A stretch of DNA of 11,010 nt, from the NCBI GenBank assembly GCA_007126855.1, contig SLAK01000017.1:1-11010 (forward strand), read 5' to 3'. A program made the translations under genes and the position numbers. This DNA comes from Dehalococcoidia bacterium (GTDB taxonomy: Bacteria > Chloroflexota > Dehalococcoidia > Tepidiformales > Tepidiformaceae). Shown here in pieces: positions 1-6,101 of this stretch. Numbering within the stretch: position 1 is the first letter of the stretch; every line of letters begins with the position of its first letter. A model generated the notes under the pieces. That model did not search any database. It was not told the DNA's origin and saw only the letters and a program-made list of their open reading frames with translations.

Positions 1-209
1 GCCCACATCACGAACATCGTGACGAAGTCCGCCATCCCCCAGGGATGAACGTGCGGCATCGCCATGTCGCCCATCGCGGCCGACTCGTGGATGGTGTACG
101 CCCACGCAAGCGCCGTCATCGCCACGATGCCAAGCAACACCACCGCGCGGTCCCGCCGTACCATGCGCTCGGCCATTCCCGGCCCGTGCGCCATCACGCT
201 TTCAGCCAT
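1..209 (-). CDS. DUF2182 predicted metal-binding membrane protein (N-terminal part, cut by left edge)
   Basis: The first 69 codons and two bases of codon 70 of a gene running off the left edge. A short polar, Met/Arg-rich head (1-20) leads to a membrane segment at about 22-40 (RAVVLLGIVAMTALAWAY). A Met/His-rich loop follows (HESAAMGDMAMPHVHPWGM), then a second segment beginning DFVTMFVMWA. This is the recognisable start of DUF2182, a polytopic inner-membrane family of roughly 250 residues that is called metal-binding only by prediction. The start is ATG at 209, chosen because GGAGGGGG lies 5-6 bases upstream; in-frame ATGs at codons 6 and 12 lack such a site. It lies 68 bases downstream of the DUF1326 gene on the same strand, a recurrent pairing, so the two are probably co-transcribed. 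Substrate and function are unknown. The loop's Met and His residues could bind a soft metal, which is inference. Confidence 0.82.
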   Translation of the reverse strand, partial: MAESVMAHGPGMAERMVRRDRAVVLLGIVAMTALAWAYTIHESAAMGDMAMPHVHPWGMADFVTMFVMW

Positions 210-221
210 CACGAACCCCCT

Positions 222-242
222 CCGGGCTGGCTCCCTGCCCGG
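222..242 (-). promoter_or_regulatory. Intercistronic hairpin next to the DUF2182 ribosome-binding site
   Basis: Perfect 6-bp inverted repeat, CCGGGC (222-227) and GCCCGG (237-242), with a 9-base spacer. In the minus-strand transcript it lies between the DUF1326 stop and the DUF2182 start, directly against the Shine-Dalgarno tract. No U-run follows, so it is not a standard terminator. It could stabilise the transcript or tune translation of the second gene. It may also be chance in GC-rich DNA. Confidence 0.3.
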
Positions 243-277
243 CTACGCCGACCGAATCCACGCATTGCCCTTGCCGG

Positions 278-880
278 CTAACCGCCGCTCCAGGCAAATG
301 GGCTCACGCTCCCGTGCCCCCCGCTCTCCCACTCGCGCATCTCCGGCGCCGCGAATTTCGATCCGTCTCCCCGGGCCAGCTCCGCGCGGTTAATCGAGAT
401 GAGCCCCAGCACCGGCGGGTTCACCACCGCGGTCGCCTGCCCATCGCCGCTCTTGATAGCGTTGAGCTCCGCGTTTCCCACGCCGCCGACGTTCACGCTT
501 ACGCTCCCACCGTCCTGGATTGCGATCGGCGCTGTCTCCGTCGGCAGCCATTTCGAAACCAGGCTTGCGAGTACCTCGCCCGGGCCGCCTTTCTGGCCGC
601 GGAATATCGCCTCGATCTCCGCCCGTTGCTGCTCGTCGGCGCCGTCATCGACATATAGCCGCACCGTGCCCTCGCCGCGCGAGAAGTCGTGCGGCAGGTC
701 GATCAGCCACAGCACCGCGCGTCCCGAAAGGTCCACGCCGTCTGACTGCCCGCGCTCGATCGAGAACGTCAGCGCGCCTGAACACCAACCCCGGTCAGGC
801 TCCGCCGGCCCAAGCACACACCGGCACGATGAGTTGCAGCTGCACACCTCGATAAGGTTGCCCTGGATCTCCCACGACAT
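278..880 (-). CDS. DUF1326 cysteine-rich protein
   Basis: 200 residues, the usual size for DUF1326. The N-terminus carries the family signature IEVCSCNSSCRC (Cys13, 15, 19 and 21), then WCSG with Cys33. The rest is mixed alpha/beta with no membrane segment or signal peptide, so it is probably cytoplasmic. The cysteine cluster suggests metal or thiol chemistry, but the family has no established biochemical role. The ATG at 880 is preferred over an upstream extension to 970 because AGGAGG (886-891) sits 5 bases before it and the family homology begins here (MSWEIQGNLIEVCSC). It is the first gene of a likely two-gene operon with the DUF2182 membrane protein. A 7-bp inverted repeat lies 22 bases before the start and may be its operator. 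The family assignment is secure; the function is not. Confidence 0.9.
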   Translation of the reverse strand: MSWEIQGNLIEVCSCNSSCRCVLGPAEPDRGWCSGALTFSIERGQSDGVDLSGRAVLWLIDLPHDFSRGEGTVRLYVDDGADEQQRAEIEAIFRGQKGGPGEVLASLVSKWLPTETAPIAIQDGGSVSVNVGGVGNAELNAIKSGDGQATAVVNPPVLGLISINRAELARGDGSKFAAPEMREWESGGHGSVSPFAWSGG

Positions 881-902
881 AATTGCCTCCTGTCCTCTGG
901 AT

Positions 903-923
903 GGATGCATCGCACTTGCATCC
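903..923 (-). promoter_or_regulatory. 7-bp inverted repeat upstream of the DUF1326 gene (possible operator)
   Basis: GGATGCA (903-909), a 7-base spacer, and TGCATCC (917-923) form a perfect dyad. It ends 11 bases upstream of the Shine-Dalgarno site and 22 bases upstream of the start codon of the DUF1326/DUF2182 pair. It lies in the 122-base gap (881-1002) after the hydrolase-LuxR gene. Size and position suit a dimeric repressor operator or a leader hairpin. No clear -35/-10 pair was found around it. Confidence 0.4.
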
Positions 924-1002
924 GCAGGAAGCAATTCTGGGCCCGCCAAGGCCCCTTGCCATCGCGGCAACCCCGCACTGGCGAATACCGGAAAACCCGT
1001 AC

Positions 1003-2058
1003 TCAGCTGCTCGAAGCTGATGCCAGCCCCATCGTCACCGCCCGCACCGCCGCGTCCGCCCGCCCCCGCGCGCCGATCTTCCCGTAGATATGCGTCACGT
1101 GCCGCTCAACCGTCGCCACCGTGATCCCCAGCCGCCGCGCGATCTCTTTGTTCGTCGCACCGTGGCCAATCAGCGCCAGCACCTCGCGCTCACGCTCCGT
1201 CAGCGGCTCCGGCTCTACGGTGGCGGGCGGTGGCGTGCCGATCGGCCGCCCATCAACGAAATCCAGGATTGTCTCAACCACGCGGCCCGAATCCCGGATA
1301 AACGGGTCATGCTCGTTCCCCTCCAGGATGTGCAGCTCCGCACCCGGCACAAGCGCCGCGATCTCTCGCCCGGCGCTCAGCGGCACCGCCCGGTCATGCC
1401 GGTTGTGCAGCACCAGCGACGGCGCCTTCACTTCCGGCAGCACGTCGCGCACGTCCATCGTCCACTCGTGGTCCAGCAGCCGCTCCGCCATCTCCGCCGT
1501 CGCCGCCAGCCGCTGGAAGCGGCTGAACCACCGCAGGTCGTGCGAGCCCCCGTTCGGCACCAGCATCGTCGCCAGCGTCCGCGAGCCCAGCCCCCAGTTC
1601 GCCCGCACGAGCTGCTTCAGCGCCTCCATCCCTTCCGGCGATGTAAGGGCCTTCCCCCGCGCAAATGCCGAGTAGAACACGATCCGCCGCACCCGTTCCG
1701 GGTACCGCGTCGCAAACAGCGCCACCGGCGGAGCGCCGAAGGAATAGCCGATCAGGTCCGCGCGTTCGATCCCCGCCGCATCCATCACCGCCACCAGTTG
1801 CGCTACATCGTTTTCCACCGACGGCTCGAACCCTTCCCGGTCCGAAAGCCCGCACCCCAGCCGGTCATACCAGGTGAACCGCCGCGCCGCCGCAAACTTC
1901 TCTCTCGCGCTCGCCGCCGATGGGTGGCTCCAGAGCTCCTCCAGGTGGCACAGCCAGCCCGGCACCAGCACCAGGTCCCGGCCCTCGCCCATCGACGCGT
2001 AGGCCACCCGGTGCCTGCCTTCCACTTCGCAAAAACGGACTGCCGGAGCACCTTGCAT
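1003..2058 (-). CDS. Alpha/beta-hydrolase fused to C-terminal LuxR-type HTH (putative one-component regulator)
   Basis: 351 residues in two parts. Residues about 8-270 are an alpha/beta-hydrolase: the HG-type loop is replaced by VPGW (32-35), a YDRLGCGLSD strand/loop lies at 64-73, the nucleophile elbow is GYSFG with Ser106, and the likely acid and base are Asp222 (NRHDRAVP) and His250 (GNEHDPF). A Pro-rich linker (about 272-284) joins it to a LuxR/NarL-type HTH at 285-340 (EPLTEREREVLALIGHG, then NKEIARRLGITVATVERHV). There are no membrane segments, so it is cytoplasmic. The retained Ser-Asp-His triad suggests the hydrolase fold either turns over a ligand or senses it covalently, with the HTH acting on DNA. 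It starts with ATG at 2058, with GAGGGA a few bases upstream. It is divergent from the aldehyde dehydrogenase/ThDP operon across 194 bases, making that operon its most obvious target. The architecture is certain; ligand and regulon are inferred. Confidence 0.9.
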   Translation of the reverse strand: MQGAPAVRFCEVEGRHRVAYASMGEGRDLVLVPGWLCHLEELWSHPSAASAREKFAAARRFTWYDRLGCGLSDREGFEPSVENDVAQLVAVMDAAGIERADLIGYSFGAPPVALFATRYPERVRRIVFYSAFARGKALTSPEGMEALKQLVRANWGLGSRTLATMLVPNGGSHDLRWFSRFQRLAATAEMAERLLDHEWTMDVRDVLPEVKAPSLVLHNRHDRAVPLSAGREIAALVPGAELHILEGNEHDPFIRDSGRVVETILDFVDGRPIGTPPPATVEPEPLTEREREVLALIGHGATNKEIARRLGITVATVERHVTHIYGKIGARGRADAAVRAVTMGLASASSS

Positions 2059-2093
2059 GGCGCCCGTCCCTCTCTACCGGATTCCGTCCCCGC

Positions 2094-2099
2094 ATAATA
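2094..2099 (-). promoter_or_regulatory. Candidate -10 element for the hydrolase-LuxR gene
   Basis: On the minus strand this reads TATTAT, one mismatch from TATAAT, 35 bases before the start codon at 2058, in an otherwise GC-rich gap. No convincing -35 was found at 16-18 bases spacing (nearest are TTGGTG and GGTTGG, 13 and 15 bases away). It is a plausible but unproven promoter. Confidence 0.3.
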
Positions 2100-2171
2100 C
2101 ACATCCGGCAGACACCAACCGGGAGTAATCCCGCGCCCTGGCAGCCCCTGCAGGCGCTTCGCATGGCAATC

Positions 2172-2208
2172 CCGGCCCCGAAGCAGTAGCCTCGATCTAC
2201 AGGGCCGG
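2172..2208 (+). promoter_or_regulatory. Nested inverted repeat in the leader of the aldehyde dehydrogenase operon
   Basis: Outer arms CCGGCCC (2172-2178) and GGGCCGG (2202-2208) are perfectly complementary. Inside them GTAG (2186-2189) and CTAC (2197-2200) can pair around a 7-base loop. The structure ends 44 bases before the ATG at 2253. No T-run follows, so it is not an intrinsic terminator in this form. It could be a leader hairpin or protein site in the divergent gap 2059-2252, for example for the hydrolase-LuxR protein. No clear plus-strand -35/-10 pair was seen here. Confidence 0.35.
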
Positions 2209-2252
2209 ACACAGCGCGCACTCTCGCCCGCGCACCACCAAGGAGGACACCA

Positions 2253-3653
2253 ATGGCATTCGAGTCCATCAACCCGGCAACGGGCGAAGTCGAAGCAACC
2301 CTCGACGAGCACACGCCCGAACAGATCGAGAAGGCGCTCGCTACCGCGTGGGAAGCCTTCCAGCAGTGGCGCAAAACCTCCTTCGAGGAGCGCGGCAGGC
2401 TTATGAAGGCCGCCGCCGCCAATCTCCGCGCCAACAAGGACAAGATCGCCGCCCTCATGACCGCCGAAATGGGCAAGCCCATCCGCCAGTCCGAGGCCGA
2501 AGTCGAAAAGTGCGCATGGTGCTGCGAGTTCTACGCCGACAACGCCGCCGGCTTCCTCGCCGACGAAGAGAAGCCCAGCTTTGCCACCAACAGCTATGTC
2601 GCCTTCGACCCCCTCGGCCCCATCCTGGCCGTCATGCCCTGGAACTTCCCCTTCTGGCAGGTCTTCCGCTTTGCCTCCACCGCCCTCATGGCCGGTAACA
2701 CCGGCATCCTCAAGCACGCTTCCAACGTCCCCCGCTGCGCCCTGGCCATCGAAGCCGTCTTCACCGAGGTCGGCTTCCCCAAAGGCGTCTTCCAGTCGCT
2801 CCTCATCTCCAGCGGCAAGGTCCAGGGCATCATTGAAGACGACCGCATCCGCGCCATTACCCTCACCGGCAGCGACTTCGCCGGCTCCAAAGTCGCCGAG
2901 GCCAGCGGCCGCGTCCTCAAGAAAAACGTGCTCGAACTCGGCGGCTCCGATCCCTTCATCGTCCTGGCCGACGCCGATGTCGAAGCCGCCGCTGCGACCG
3001 CCGTCAACGCCCGCTACCAGAACACCGGCCAGAGCTGCATCGCCGCCAAGCGCTTCATCGTCGAGCAGCCAGTCGCCGAAGAATTCACCGCTCGCTTCAT
3101 CGATCTGGCCCAGAAGCTCCGCGTCGATGACCCCATGAAGCAGGAGACCGAAGTCGGCCCCCTCGCCCGCGACGATCTCCGCAAGGACCTGGAAGACCAG
3201 CTCCAGCGCTCAGTCGAAAAAGGCGCCACCGTCGCCACCGGCGGTCACCGGCTCGAGCGCGGCGGCTACTTCTTCGAACCCACCGTCGTCACCAACGTCA
3301 CGCCGGACATGCCCGTCTTCAACGAGGAGACCTTTGGCCCCGTCGCAGCCATCATCCCCGCAGCCAACGTCGAAGAAGCCGTCAGCCTGGCCAACCAGTC
3401 GCAATACGGCCTGGGCGCCGCCCTCTGGACCCGCGACATCGAACTCGGCCGCCGTTGGGCCCGCGAGATCGAGTCCGGCAACGTCTTCATCAACGGCATG
3501 GTCGCCTCCGACCCGCGGCTGCCCTTCGGCGGCGTGAAGCGCAGCGGCTATGGCCGCGAGCTTAGCGACTACGGCATCCGCGAGTTCGTCAACATCAAGA
3601 CTGTCTGGATCGGCCCCCAGAAGTCGCAGACGCAACAGCCAGCCGCCGAATGA
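2253..3653 (+). CDS. gabD: Succinate-semialdehyde dehydrogenase-type aldehyde dehydrogenase (GabD1-like)
   Basis: 466-residue aldehyde dehydrogenase, expected to oxidise succinate semialdehyde to succinate with NAD(P)+. Key residues are visible: Asn131 in MPWNFPFWQ, Lys154 in KHAS, TGS at 205-207 in the cofactor fold, Glu228 in LELGGSDPF, nucleophile Cys262 in NTGQSCIAAKRF, Glu359 in EETFGP, and the C-terminal block DPRLPFGGVKRSGYGREL. PWNFPFWQVFRFA, GNTGILKHASNVP and INGMVxSDPRLPFGG match the GabD1/cyanobacterial succinate-semialdehyde dehydrogenase subgroup rather than generic ALDHs. Length is normal, with a short polar tail. No signal peptide; cytoplasmic. The start is fixed by AAGGAGGA (2240-2247), 5 bases upstream. 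Its stop overlaps the next start as ATGA, so it is translationally coupled to an acetolactate-synthase-like ThDP enzyme, which suggests that enzyme supplies its aldehyde. Another short-chain semialdehyde is the main alternative substrate. Confidence 0.92.
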   Translation: MAFESINPATGEVEATLDEHTPEQIEKALATAWEAFQQWRKTSFEERGRLMKAAAANLRANKDKIAALMTAEMGKPIRQSEAEVEKCAWCCEFYADNAAGFLADEEKPSFATNSYVAFDPLGPILAVMPWNFPFWQVFRFASTALMAGNTGILKHASNVPRCALAIEAVFTEVGFPKGVFQSLLISSGKVQGIIEDDRIRAITLTGSDFAGSKVAEASGRVLKKNVLELGGSDPFIVLADADVEAAAATAVNARYQNTGQSCIAAKRFIVEQPVAEEFTARFIDLAQKLRVDDPMKQETEVGPLARDDLRKDLEDQLQRSVEKGATVATGGHRLERGGYFFEPTVVTNVTPDMPVFNEETFGPVAAIIPAANVEEAVSLANQSQYGLGAALWTRDIELGRRWAREIESGNVFINGMVASDPRLPFGGVKRSGYGRELSDYGIREFVNIKTVWIGPQKSQTQQPAAE

Positions 3654-5257
3654 ACGTCAGCGATCTCTTCGTCCGGTGCCTGGAAAACGAAGGCGTGCGA
3701 TACGTCTTCGGGCTACCGGGCGAAGAGAATCTCGACCTCATGGACGCCCTTTCGCGGAGCGACCAGGTCAAGTTCGTCACCGTGCGCCACGAGCAGGGCG
3801 CTGCCTTCATGGCCAACGTCTACGGTCGCCTCAGCACCTTCCCCGGCGTGTGTCTGGCGACTCTCGGCCCGGGCGCCACCAACCTCATTACCGGCGTCGC
3901 CGACGCCCAGCTCGACCGCGCCCCCCTCGTCGCCATCACCGGCCAGGCCGGCCGCGACCGCATCTTCAAGGAATCTCACCAGTTCCTCGATGTCATGGCC
4001 CTCTTCCGGCCGGTCACCAAGTGGAACGCCCGCGTCGAGCTTCCCGAGACCGTTCCCGAGATTGTCCGCAAGGGCTTCCGCGTCGCCCGCATGGAAAAGC
4101 CCGGCGCAACGCACATCGAGCTGCCCGAAGACGTCGCCGCCGCGCCGGTCGATGCCGCTCCGCTGCCCATCCGCAGGACAACCTACCCCGTCGCCCGCCC
4201 GGAAAGCATCACGCGCGCGACCGGCCTCCTGCGCCAGGCCGAGCGCCCCGTCGTCCTGGCCGGCAACGGTGTCATTCGCCGCCAGGCCGCCGATGCCCTT
4301 GCCGAATTCGCCGAGCGCCTCCAGGTCCCCGTCCTCACCACCTTCATGGGCAAGGGCGCGCTCGACTACCGCAACCCGCTCTCACTCCCCGCCATGGGCC
4401 TCCATTCGCCCGAAGCCTCCCTTGGCGCCCTGGCCGAGGCCGACCTCGTCGTCGCCGTCGGCTACGACCTGATCGAATGGGCGCCCGGCATCTGGAACCC
4501 CGACGGCCGCCGGGCCATCATCCATGTCGATAGCACCGCCGCCGAGCTGGACCGCAACTACCTGCCCGCCACCGAAGTCGTCGGCGAGATCGGCGAAAGC
4601 CTCCGCGCGCTCGCCAAAGGCTTCGACCATCCCGTCGCCTCCTGGGACTGGGGACGCTTCCGCCAGCCAGTTGCGCGCGACGATGAGCGCGCCCCGAACC
4701 CCTCCTTCCCAATCCACTCCGAATTCCTCATGCACCAGCTTCGCCAGGTGCTCGCCGACGAAGACATCGTCATCAGCGACGTCGGCGTCCACAAGCTCTG
4801 GGTCGCAACCCGCTTCCCCGCCGCGCAGCCCAACACCGTCGTTATCCCCAATGGCCTCGCGTCCATGGGCCTGGCCGTCCCCGGCGCCGTCGCCGCGAAG
4901 CTCGTCCATCCGGACCGGAAGGTGGTCGCCGTCAGCGGCGATGGCGGCTTCATGATGAACTCGCAGGAACTCGAGACCGCCAAACGCCTGGGCACCGCCT
5001 TCGTCACCGTCGTCCTGGTCGACGACCACTACGGCATCATCGAGCTCAACCAGAAGCGCCGCTTCGGTCGCACCTTCGGCGTCGACTTCCAGAACCCCGA
5101 CTTCGTTGCCTACGCGGCCAGCTTCGGCCTCCCCGCCTTCGCCGTCGAAAGCGCCAGCGACCTGCAGCCCACCCTCCGTAAAGCTCTGAACCTCGACGTC
5201 CCCAGCCTGGTCGCCGTCCCCGTTGACAACAGCCAGTCGCCGGCCGCCCTGTCCTAG
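3650..5257 (+). CDS. Acetolactate-synthase-like ThDP-dependent 2-oxoacid decarboxylase (candidate 2-oxoglutarate decarboxylase)
   Basis: 535 residues with the three domains of ThDP enzymes. The N-terminal pyrimidine-binding domain has FGLPGEENLDL (20-30), catalytic Glu48 in RHEQGAAFMA and GPGATNLITG (73-82). The central domain spans about 185-325. The C-terminal diphosphate domain has GDGG at 430-433 and VDDHYGII at 457-464, where relatives usually have NN or ND. GYDLIEWxxxxWN (271-283) is closer to the FAD-independent AlsS type than to anabolic IlvB, and no IlvN-type small subunit follows. The head (LENEG, FGLPGEENL, RHEQGAAFMA, LGPGATNL, ESHQFLD, PVTKWN) closely resembles, from memory, the cyanobacterial enzyme annotated acetolactate synthase but shown to be 2-oxoglutarate decarboxylase. 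Coupling by ATGA to a succinate-semialdehyde dehydrogenase supports that reaction: 2-oxoglutarate to succinate semialdehyde plus CO2. Catabolic acetolactate synthase or another carboligase remains possible. The family is certain; the substrate is inferred. Confidence 0.88.
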   Translation: MNVSDLFVRCLENEGVRYVFGLPGEENLDLMDALSRSDQVKFVTVRHEQGAAFMANVYGRLSTFPGVCLATLGPGATNLITGVADAQLDRAPLVAITGQAGRDRIFKESHQFLDVMALFRPVTKWNARVELPETVPEIVRKGFRVARMEKPGATHIELPEDVAAAPVDAAPLPIRRTTYPVARPESITRATGLLRQAERPVVLAGNGVIRRQAADALAEFAERLQVPVLTTFMGKGALDYRNPLSLPAMGLHSPEASLGALAEADLVVAVGYDLIEWAPGIWNPDGRRAIIHVDSTAAELDRNYLPATEVVGEIGESLRALAKGFDHPVASWDWGRFRQPVARDDERAPNPSFPIHSEFLMHQLRQVLADEDIVISDVGVHKLWVATRFPAAQPNTVVIPNGLASMGLAVPGAVAAKLVHPDRKVVAVSGDGGFMMNSQELETAKRLGTAFVTVVLVDDHYGIIELNQKRRFGRTFGVDFQNPDFVAYAASFGLPAFAVESASDLQPTLRKALNLDVPSLVAVPVDNSQSPAALS

Positions 5258-6087
5258 CGTTCGCCCCCGCCAATCTCGCTGAGGAACCCCAGCAGCACCG
5301 CCGCAACCCCCTCCGGCTGCTCAAGGTGAAGCTGGTGCCCGGCACCGGCAACCGCCTCTGCTCGTGCTTTCGGCAGCAGCTCCACCATCCGCTCGACCGA
5401 TCCCGGCGCCATCACCACCGACTCCGCTCCCCGCATCACCAGCGCTGGCGCCGTCACCTTCCGCAACGCCCCCCATTCATCCCAGCGCTCCACCGTCCGA
5501 AGGAAGCGCTGGTCGAAGCGCTGGTGCCACCGCCCGTCTTCCAGCCGGTACCCGTGCGTCGCCATGTGCCGGTGTACCTCCGGCGAGGCGTTGGGCGCCA
5601 CACGCCCCTCCCGCGCGACTGCCCGCTCGAAATCGTCGTATTCCTTCGGCGGCGGACTCCCGGCGTCGTGCAGGTGTTCGATCTGGTACTCCGGCGGCTG
5701 CGGGTCGATATCCATGAACACCACCCCGGCCAGCGTTTCCGGGTGCCGCGATGCGTACTCCATCGCGATCGCCGACCCGATGGACTGCCCCGCCAGCACC
5801 GGCGCCGAAGGCATCGCGCCCACCGCCACGGCCACATCCCTCACAAGCCAGTCGAAACGGTAGCGCTCCGGCTCCGCCGCATGCCCGGAGCCCCCATGCC
5901 CCGGCAGGTCCAATGCAAATGCCCGTTGCTCCGGCCCCAGCGCCTCCACCACGAAATCCCACTGCCGCGCATGCCCGAACGAACCGTGCAGGAACAACAG
6001 CGGCGGCCCGGCGCCTCCGCCGTAGTCCACCAGGTTCAGCCGCAACCCGTCATCCGCGGCCAGTACGCGTTCCCTCGCCTCGCGCAT
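5254..6087 (-). CDS. Alpha/beta-fold hydrolase
   Basis: 277 residues, a normal length for a stand-alone alpha/beta-hydrolase. Visible elements are the oxyanion loop FLHGSFG (32-38), DLPGHGGSGHA (60-70), nucleophile elbow GQSIG with Ser102, ALVMRGAES with Glu222 where an Asp is commoner, and catalytic His251 in GAGHQLHLEQP. A helical cap lies between about 130 and 205. No signal peptide; cytoplasmic. The substrate cannot be read from sequence; relatives cleave esters, lactones, C-C bonds in ring-cleavage products, or epoxides. The ATG at 6087 is chosen over an open extension to 6288 because the family begins here and the extension would overlap the upstream gene. It lies 14 bases after the epoxide-hydrolase-like gene, with GGGCGGG just before the start, so the two form an operon. 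Its stop shares CTAG (5254-5257) with the stop of the convergent ThDP gene, leaving no room for a terminator between them. Confidence 0.88.
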   Translation of the reverse strand: MREARERVLAADDGLRLNLVDYGGGAGPPLLFLHGSFGHARQWDFVVEALGPEQRAFALDLPGHGGSGHAAEPERYRFDWLVRDVAVAVGAMPSAPVLAGQSIGSAIAMEYASRHPETLAGVVFMDIDPQPPEYQIEHLHDAGSPPPKEYDDFERAVAREGRVAPNASPEVHRHMATHGYRLEDGRWHQRFDQRFLRTVERWDEWGALRKVTAPALVMRGAESVVMAPGSVERMVELLPKARAEAVAGAGHQLHLEQPEGVAAVLLGFLSEIGGGER

Positions 6088-6101
6088 CGCGAACCCGCCC
6101 G

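Noticed and set aside
956..970. TTGCC/GGCAA hairpin as terminator of the hydrolase-LuxR gene
   Set aside because: The stem is only 5 bp and no T-run follows on the minus strand.
1090..2097. Long plus-strand open frame (335 codons) opposite the hydrolase-LuxR gene
   Set aside because: It is antisense to a gene with clear motifs and its translation is Arg/His/Pro-rich, the usual GC-rich shadow.
1803..2717. Long minus-strand open frame (304 codons) across the divergent gap
   Set aside because: It covers the start of the aldehyde dehydrogenase antisense and the regulator out of frame, has no recognisable motif, and ignores the strong AAGGAGGA site.
3550..4533. Plus-strand open frame of 327 codons inside the ALDH/ThDP genes
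   Set aside because: Out of frame with two well-conserved enzymes; composition is dominated by Arg, Pro and Ser.
3650..5257. Anabolic acetolactate synthase large subunit (ilvB)
   Set aside because: No small-subunit gene follows, the central domain is AlsS-like, and the partner gene is a semialdehyde dehydrogenase rather than a branched-chain amino acid gene.
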